From: Dactylis glomerata | Lineage: Eukaryota; Streptophyta; Magnoliopsida; Poales; Poaceae | NCBI GenBank assembly: GCA_007115705.1 | Contig: QXEO01000817.1 | Coordinates: forward strand, 2,090,500 to 2,154,499 | Length of the DNA: 64,000 nt | Direction of reading: 5' to 3' | Shown: piece by piece, positions 56,177 to 64,000 of the stretch | How the letters are laid out: each line of letters opens with the position of its first letter | How positions within the stretch are numbered: position 1 is the first letter of the stretch | Translations under genes and position numbers: made by a program | The notes under the pieces: model-generated | Seen by the model: only the letters and a program-made list of their open reading frames with translations | Told to the model about the DNA's origin: nothing | Database searches by the model: none

Positions 56177-59100
56177 TCAGTTGATTGTCGCGAGCGGCGA
56201 CCGAGGGATGAGCGACGGCTTGGGCTCCTTGTTTGACTCATAGGGGTGGTTCTCGCGGAACTCATCCATCAGGGACTCGATCGGCATGGCTCGCAGCGAC
56301 TCGATCGCACCTTTGCTCGGGACATCTGGCTCAGATCGCATAGGAGTTTCACCGGTCGGCTCATAGTCCTGCAAAAGAGAACTTTGTTAGGGTAGTTCAG
56401 ACAAGATGAAATGCACACTGAACTTGGGGTGCTGGGAACAGATGATAGCTCTTCACAGGATTCTGATCTTACCCTGTAGCTGCTTTGGAAAGCCTTCTCG
56501 GCGTGTGAGTTGACGCCTGCAGCCTGACTGGAGTGGTTCTCCTGCAGATGCTCTATCTCTACCAAATGTGCTTCCACCGTTGACACCACTCTCGACGATG
56601 AATTACGTGTCTGGTCCAGTAGATCTGAGGCAAAGGGATATGAGCAAGTCAAAATTAGATAGGGAACTGAACTAGCCGGAATTGAGCAATCAGATCGGGC
56701 GCTTAGAAATTACTGTCAACGTCCTGGAGTATGTCTTTGCTACTGTTTGAGGCTTGCTCTTCAGCCAAGGCACGCGATGATGCAATCTCCTCCTCGTGTT
56801 GCTTGTTGTTTTCAATTGCGCCCCTGAAACATCCATAGCTGAAGCTAGTTAGACACCAAGACTGAGGAATTATAGGAATAACACATGGCGTGTTCCTCAG
56901 ATATTCAGAGTGTGTGCTATTTTTTTCTGAAATTATGCACTAACATGCCAAAGTGGTACCAAAATTGCCTTAAATCAAGCAAACCTAGATCAAACCAGCA
57001 TGATTAGTGCTAAAGCCAGATGAATTATAATCTATATATAGAGTGAAATTGGAGAAAACAACCACCCTAGAGCAAAACAGGCCCGACAAGGTAAAGAGAT
57101 CAAATCTACTTGCCTGACAAGTGCTTCAACTTCAGCCACTTGTTTTGTGCACAAATCGTTAACTGCTGCATGGGATTTCTTCCATTGCTGAGCAGCAGAG
57201 TCAACAGTGCATGCACTGGACAAGTCCAATACATATCATTAGTTAGACAAATCCAATCAGATTATATAGGTTCATGAATACTGAAACATTTCATGTAGCG
57301 GTTCAGGCATACCACTCCTGCATAATTGTTTCCATTCGGCAATGCTTAGCCGAAGAGAAGCTGGAGCCAACTTTGCAGTCATTCTCCGCTTGCTCTGCAA
57401 ACATCTCCCACTTTCTCTTGGCATCCTTCGTGACACCCTCCATAGCAGACGTGTGCTCATCCAGAAATGTTTTGTTTCCACGAGCAGCATCGCCAAGAGA
57501 GTTTAATCTAACATCCACCTGCAGGCAACACACATCAGGCTCATTGTGATTTCCCTAGAGCTATTGACCGGTCACGAGACAAAGAATGCCCAAACAGTAG
57601 CATGCTACAACATACGCACCAGCTCTCTTTGCCGAACAATGTGTTTAGACACCAAACTGGTGATATCCGCCAGAAGCCTTTGTTCCTCAGACTTTGATTG
57701 CTCCTGCACGAAGTGATGGTATTAGTTAGATACACCAACATAATTCTGCCAATGAGTGGTGAACAGAAAGGGGGATGAATCACCTCGTAAGCCTTTTGAA
57801 ATTCTTCAAGGCTTTTGACTTGTGCTTCATGAGTGTGATTTGAGTGGTTCTGCAACTTGGATGTTTCCTCCACGTACTTTTCAAAGAGCCCAAGAATGAA
57901 GCTGGACATATCCTTCGTCCTATCCAAGCTAATGCAGAAACTCTGTTTGGCAACAAGAGAAAAGATTAACTTGGATCCTATCATCGGTAAGATATACTGA
58001 AAATATGTAAACAGTCAGATCAAGTAACTGACATCTCGCAATTCCTTAGTGAAGTGCGCCAGTTCACTACGATGGTCGGCCAACAAACTCTGGATATCAG
58101 TAAATATCTTCAATGCCTCTCCCTCGACACAAGCTAGAAGCTGTTAGCAAAATATTCCCATGAGAACTAATAGAAGAACAGGGTATGCATAAAGGCAAAA
58201 AAAAGAGTGTGCTTGTTAAAAAAGCAGCCAAATCACATGCCTGGTCAAGACTGCAACAGCTTGCTGCAGAAAGAGATGACACATCCTCCAACGTAGAATT
58301 TGTGTTTGCTTTATGTAGGAGCACAATATTTTGAAAAGCTTCCATATGTGACATATACAACGACTTCGAAGCTAAAATCTTCTTCTTTATCTCCGATGTA
58401 GCCTTGAAATGGTAAACCAAAAGGATAAGTGACATGCAACATTTAGCCATTGAGACCAGACAATTTCTTTGTAGACACGCAGATTAGTGCATAATTAATA
58501 CGTACCGTGTCATGGGAATCAACGCAAGATTGGCATAGGTCTTCCACAGCTTTTAGGTGTTTGTTTTGTTGATCTATCGATGCGGTGAGTGTACTGGATA
58601 TAATATCCAACTTTGAAGCAAGGTCAGCTTGGAATGAGTTCACCACTGACCTATTTGCAGCACTAAGTTTATCTCCTCTGGCTATTTTTGAATGCAGGGA
58701 AGCATTATCACGGGTAGACTTTTCCAGTTCAGATCTCAGAACACATGCTTGATGTGCTAAAGCATTTTCTGATGCACAAGAATGCATTAAAAATCAGTTA
58801 GAAGTTAGAACAAACGAAAATTGTTTTTGCAAGAATGAAATATGTGATATAATATCAAACCTGCTTTTTTCTGCTCAGAGATAATGAACTCTTTTCCTTT
58901 CAGATTATAATGGGCATTTTTCAAATCCTCTTTTGTTGTTGACAGTAGGTTGCTTGTATGGTCCAGGCATTTCTGTGATGCATGTTATTAATCTTACAGC
59001 TTACAATATCATAAAATGACCATGACTAGCCAGAGAAATGAAATTTACCTCTGTGGCTTCGAGCTTTTTGCTCAAATCAGCAGAATGCTGGAGCTCGGAA

Positions 59101-60480
59101 TCATACTTTTCTTGCAGATCACTGATTTGCTGAAACCAAAGCAAAGCACTGATTTCAAAAACAAAAAATAATATAAGAGCCATGGTATTTTCCAGCAAAC
59201 AGAGTACTTTTCCGAACCTTCTGGTTTGTTTCCAATGTGACAGTCATCTGCTCAATTTGATCAGCCATGGCCTTCAAGGAAATGCAGGAAAAGTTAATTG
59301 ACCAAAAGATACATGAAACTGTTGCAAATAAAATTTCTCAAAGAAAAACATTTTTTAAGATGTATATGATTAAAGCTACTTGTTTGGATCTATTTTTTGT
59401 GCTACAGTTTAGTTTAAAAAAAGTAATTTTGACTTCAACGAATGGAAAAGGAATGCCTGCTTCAGTTCAAACAGATTTGAGAGGTCATGTCAATAATACC
59501 TTCCTCTCGTTCTCCTCCGCGTGGTATCTGTCTTTTGGAATGTAGACCCCAACCTTTTCTCGTGCAGCATAGACCTCTGCAGATAAGTTGATATTTGTTA
59601 GGTCACTCGCAATCATCTGAATTACATAGAATGGTATGAGAGTTCGCAAGATACCTGCTTTAAGCCGGTCTATTTCTCCATAAAGATCTTTGATCAATGT
59701 TGATTTCATCATTTTTTGGTTAACCTGCAATACAGATAATACCAGTAATTAATCACATGTGGCCAAGTAAAATTAAATTCTGCTGGCATGCCCAAAATTG
59801 AGTATATGGTGTTCAAATCTTTTCGGAATAACTCATGAAAATTGGCTCTCGAAATGGGAGAAAAGTATGCCAATTTACCTCAGGCCTGTTCTTTATGCTC
59901 TTAGCCCGGTGTGCGTAATCCAATGTACTCAATGTCTCCTCAAGACAGTGTACAGAAGGTGACACAGTAGCAATAATGCAAGTCTTGGTTCTCCCTCCCA
60001 GTGAATCACGAAGCAACCTTGTGAGCTTACTGTCTCTGAAAGAGAAAGAGTTCCACAGTCAAGGTAGGAACGACCAATTACTGCATGCAGTTATCCTTGA
60101 ACCACTGATACTTACCTGTAAGGAACATGTCCAAGGTGCTCAACCAATGCTGTAATGACACGGCCCAAAGTAAGCAAGCTTTTGTTTATTTCACCAGCCT
60201 CTCTCGCTCGGCCCTACAATCAAAACAAAATGTCTAAGGTTACCACAGAATTGCTTAAACACTAACACCCATGGTAATTGTATAGTATGATGTACCTCCC
60301 TAGCTCCAGAACGAGAGATGTTCTCGGACCCAGCCAGATCGACCAGATTTAGCTTCCCACATTTAATCAATTCTTCTCCTTCAGGGGTTGCCTCTTTTAT
60401 GTGAATTGTGATAGAGAAAAGCGAGTGCGAACGACTGAAATATTACAGGTGGAGTTAAGCACATTAAGTCGGTGTAAGGG

Positions 60481-60514
<34 letters not shown>

Positions 60515-61770
60515 TAATAGAAGAAAAAGCGTAAATTAAACCTCGATTGCTTGTTCAAAAGGGTCTCTGCTGTCCGCCGCTTCGCAGAACCTCTCTCCAG
60601 AAGAGAGAATATTTCATTACAGTTAGTGACTATTTCTTCCTCCAAGCCTCTGACAAGCACCCCACCTTTCCCGTCCTCCATAAGCGGTAATGCTTTTTTC
60701 TGCCGTTCTTCCAGAGCAACCTTAGATATCTCCTCTGGTGCAAGAAGATCTGTGATCTCCTCATTGTACAGCTCCAAAAACGTGACCTTGACGCTGTACT
60801 CAGTATTCTGCCTCTCCAATGTATCAAATATCTGCTTCACAGCTCTAGGTATGACCCCAGCATCTGGAGGTAATTGCCCATCCGGTCCACTCTGCAAGCA
60901 TTTCAACACAACATGCCAAACAACTGAGAAACCCCAACCTGGAAACATAAACAGTGTGCATGACAGGAACAAAAGATTTGCTTGCCTTGGCTCTCCGGCA
61001 CTCGCCTTCCATGGTATAGGTCTTCCCCGTGCCTGTCTGGCCATAGGCAAAGATGGTGCAATTAAACCCCTCCAATACCTCGTTCACGATAGGAATGATG
61101 GCTTGATCATACAGGTCTCTCTGCCTAGCTGTTGGCCCGAAAACCTGCAAATAGAAATGGAGCTGTATGTTACACTTCTGCACTGAGCAAGCAACCGTGA
61201 AATGGAATGCGAGTTCTCAGCCACTCCTACAGGCATTAGCAGTCAGCGGGGATTAACTAAACGGACAACCACCGCAAAAAAAAGAACTAAACAGACTTGA
61301 GCTACTACTCAAAACAGTGGCAGGAAGTGCTCCTCATGAGGTGTCCAGGAAATGCAGCAATGCTTTAACACCACGCGACCCCGAGCTCGTTCAGATGCGA
61401 ACACTAGCTGGAACTAACCCTAGGCACCAAATACCGTCGAGCTAATCGCCGCAGCAACCACTAAAAAGACAAAAGCAAAAGCAGCATCCGAACCTTGTCG
61501 AACGTGAAGACCCTGTCGATCTGCTTTGCGGCAATGGTCTGCGTGACGGCGACCTCCCGCTGGTAGTCGTTGCAGGTGACCACCTGCGGCGCGTTGCTCC
61601 TGAGCTCTTCGTCGCTGAACGGCCTGCGGGAGGGGGAGGGAGGCGGTTAGGGCCGCGGATCTGGGCAGGGGGAGACCCCCCGAGAGGGCAAGCGGCGGCG
61701 GAGAACCGTACCTGCAGCGGAGGAGCACCTGGACGTTCACCGCCTTCTCCTTGTCCGCCCGCGACGACAT
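56177..61770 (-). CDS. KIN5: kinesin-5 (BimC/KIN-5) microtubule motor
   Basis: 22 exons join in frame to 1007 residues, the usual length for plant kinesin-5: 61770-61712, 61623-61494, 61144-60986, 60891-60542, 60434-60296, 60213-60116, 60035-59879, 59724-59655, 59576-59500, 59271-59218, 59129-59049, 58972-58861, 58768-58506, 58402-58241, 58140-58033, 57942-57784, 57703-57620, 57518-57313, 57215-57114, 56823-56714, 56624-56473, 56368-56177. Motor domain about 10-360 with P-loop GQTGTGKT (98-105), switch I SSRSHS (about 232-237) and switch II DLAGSE (265-270). Long coiled-coil stalk, then a BimC-box-like segment near the end (about 965-986, ESLRAMPIESLMDEFRE). Kinesin-5 tetramers slide antiparallel spindle and phragmoplast microtubules. 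Introns after exons 3, 14 and 19 begin with GC. No coding defect found. Confidence 0.95.
60482..60511. repeat. (TA)15 microsatellite in kinesin intron 4
   Basis: Uninterrupted ta dinucleotides between exons 4 and 5 of the kinesin gene. Confidence 0.97.
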
Positions 61771-62924
61771 GGCGGGCGGGCGGGGCGTCGGCGGCGGCGG
61801 CGGCGGCGGCCTCGGAGATTTCGAAATCTCTCCCGTTCCGCGGCGAGCCGTGGGGGGATTCGGAAATTTTCGGTGGCGGAGCGGGGTGGGGAGGGGGGGA
61901 ATTCAAAATTTGGGTGGAGTGGGGCGAGTGTGACATGGGGAGCGTGCTTTGCAAGTGGCTTTATGCCCCAGCCATGGGATCTGATGGGGCAAGCTGTTCG
62001 GATCCTTGTGGGCTTGGGCTGCAAAGCTCACGCCCCGTTAACTAATACATTTTCTATATCCTACTCGAATGAGCTAGTGTTACTATGTTAAGCATCAGTT
62101 TCACAAATAAAAAAGTATATGAGCGTAAAAAATGCCCGCCACAAATTTATGACCATGTATTTTTGTTGGTCGAGGAATTAAGGTAATGATTAACAGAGAG
62201 AATCAGGGGCTATCGTGTTTCATAGTGACATGTGGCAACGAGTAAATTGCGGTGTGCCTCAAAAGATTGTGATAGAGCATGAGAAGATGCAAGGTTGACA
62301 AAATTAGAGAGAAAATTGTTTATTCAAGTTGTTTAACACATAAAGCATAAATAATGTATCACATGGGATCAAGTGATCTCATGGTATGGTAAGCTTTGTC
62401 AGTCATGCTTTTATAAACTAACCCATGATATGTGTGCATTGCGTTCCTATATGAGGTTTGGCATCTTTCCATGGGTTTGCACCAAAAGACGACTTTCATA
62501 TAGCACATGAGAGGATGACAATCGTCATCAAGGTTGAGAAGAACAAGTTCCAGATGAGCATCACGAGGAGATTATATGCTTGAATCTTATCGTTTATTTG
62601 GTAATAATGGACAAGTGAATATGTTATTTGACGAAGCTATACCACAATGGTTTATGGGGAGAAAATTGTGAGTCTTCACCAAGCAAAAACAATTGAGTGA
62701 AGCATTCCAGTTTGAAGGAAGCATAAAGTGCATTCATCAAGATAAAGCGAGATGCGCAAGCCAAAGGTATAACCTTGCTAGTTCTTCATTTTACCGGTAT
62801 CTATGTGGTTGTTGGGAGATTGGGTTATAGGATAGATAGCCACACTATCATTAGGGGCTTTTAGTTTATTATATTAATCACATTGTCTTATGGAGCTCAA
62901 TCATTTGCATACTTTGCATCTCCC
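61771..62924. other. kinesin upstream region, no gene seen
   Basis: The first 150 bases upstream of the kinesin ATG are GC-rich (ggc/ccg repeats) and probably 5' UTR and promoter. The rest is ordinary AT-rich sequence without a supported ORF or recognised element. Confidence 0.5.
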
Positions 62925-63952
62925 TGATACGTCTCCAACGTATCTATAATTTTTGATGCTCCATGCTTATTTTTACATCATTTGCATAGTGTTTCGTTAC
63001 ACTTCGTGTCATTTTTATGCATTTTCTGGAACTAACCTATTAACGAGATGCCACAGTGCCAGTTCCCTGTTTTCTGTTGTTTTTGTGTTTCAGAAAAGTT
63101 ACACAGGAAATATTCTCGGAATTGGACGAAACAAAAGCCACACGTCCAGATATTTACCGAAGCTTCCAGAGAACCGAAGAGGAGACGGAAAGGAGCCACA
63201 GGGCGGCCACACCACCCGGCCTATGGTGTGGGCCCCCTGGTCCACTTCTGACGCTGCCCCTTCGCCTATAAAGACCCCCCGACGGGAAAAACCTAATGAC
63301 CCGATCACTTCCAGAAACATATCGCGATCCGCCGCCGTCGTCGACCCGAGATCGGGACGGTCCAGAAGCTCTTCCCAGCACCCTGCCGGAGAGGGGAATC
63401 GCCGCCGGAGGTCTTCTTCATCGACATGCTTGCCTTCGGCGCGATGAGTGAGTAGTCTACCTTGGACTATGGGTCCATAGCAGTAGCTAGATGGTTGTCT
63501 TCTCCACCATGTGCTTCATGTTTAGATCTCGTGAGCTGCCTTACATGATCGAGATCACCGTTATGTAATTCTACATGTTGTGTTTGTTGGGATTTGATGA
63601 ATATTGGTGTTATGATTGAGTTGATGTACTAAATTTTATCTTATGTTATCTCTATGTTGTTTATGATCTTGCATGCTCTCCGTTGTTAGTAGCTATCTTG
63701 GCCGAGTAGTTGCTAGTGACTCCAAGAGGGGGTATTTATGCTCGATAGTGGGTTCATGCCTCTATTTAATCTGGGGAGTGACAGAAACCTCTAAGGTTGT
63801 AGATGTGTTGTTGCTACTAGGGGGAAAACAACATTCATATGTCCAAGGGCATATGCTTTGTTTACATTACACACTTTGTTTAATGCAGTTATCTGTTGTT
63901 CGCAACTTAATACTTGTGGAGTTCTCGGATTGATTCGCCACAAGTGGATTAT
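62925..63952 (+). repeat. 5' part of an A-family LTR
   Basis: Starts TGATACGTCTCCAACG and aligns with A1 LTR for about 1 kb, including the hairpin (63205-63230, arms ccacacca/tggtgtgg) and TATA box (about 63267). Ends abruptly at gtggattat, where A1 continues tagtcatagatg. Confidence 0.88.
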
Positions 63953-64000
63953 TGATGGGGCCGAGTTGATGGTGCCAGGAAACTTGTTGGCTTGTAGTAA
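63953..64000 (+). mobile_element. start of an unidentified insertion in the A-family LTR
   Basis: After attat the sequence becomes TGATGGGGCCGAGTTGATGG, unrelated to the LTR. A TG start is compatible with another LTR element; only 48 bases are visible. Confidence 0.35.

Noticed and set aside
61442..61954. Minus-strand ORFs of 95-170 codons upstream of and across kinesin exons 1 and 2
   Set aside because: They read through the first intron in a different frame and show no kinesin residues; the spliced frame from 61770 does.

Overview
The window is plant nuclear DNA, most likely from a Triticeae or closely related pooid grass. The basis is nested LTR retrotransposons of grass type (LTRs opening TGATACGTCTCCGACG or TGATACGTCCATTTTGC), intron-rich genes with GC-rich first exons, and grass-like protein sequences. 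There are no bacterial operons, rRNA genes, tRNA genes or CRISPR arrays.

Layout. (1) 1-18523 is a stack of Gypsy-type LTR elements. The 3' end of one element (1-2095) carries a decayed antisense AT-hook/B3-like gene. It abuts an Athila-like element 'G1' (2096-17302), whose pol is split by a complete LTR element 'A1' (5603-12994; two 1655-bp LTRs, TSD taggt). G1 itself sits in an LTR of the A1 family (17303-18523). (2) 18531-26808 is low-copy DNA: three copies of a duplicated segment (D1, D2, D3), a relic first exon of the gene found again at 51327, and an F-box/FBD-like gene with one nonsense codon (21477-24235). (3) 26809-50591 is a Copia element of SIRE/Maximus type on the minus strand ('B', TSD actgt). 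A second, related Copia element on the plus strand ('C', 34227-45927, two 1125-bp LTRs, TSD acgat) is inserted in its pol. Both carry a third gene between pol and the 3' LTR. (4) 50592-62924 is a gene island: a 12-exon plastid-type thioredoxin-fold/GST-N protein (51327-54699), an intronless LEA-2 protein (55176-55799) and a 22-exon kinesin-5 on the minus strand (56177-61770). (5) 62925-63952 is the 5' part of another A-family LTR, interrupted at 63953.

How things fit together. All target-site duplications and LTR boundaries were read directly and give a consistent nesting order; LTR divergence counted by eye agrees (C younger than B). The D2 duplication placed the promoter and first exon of the thioredoxin-fold gene about 230 bp upstream of the F-box start codon. 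The most unusual signals are: a near-palindromic 13-mer (CCGGAGTCTCCGG and its complement) clustered at five corresponding places in each Copia element, coding and non-coding alike; a third gene in those elements with a conserved phase-1 intron; a mosaic pattern in which B and C match closely in U5-gag-pol but are strongly diverged in the third gene and U3; a GC-rich hairpin with CTCACAC/GTGTGAG arms in LTR promoters and again before the third ORF of G1; and three GC-AG introns in the kinesin gene.
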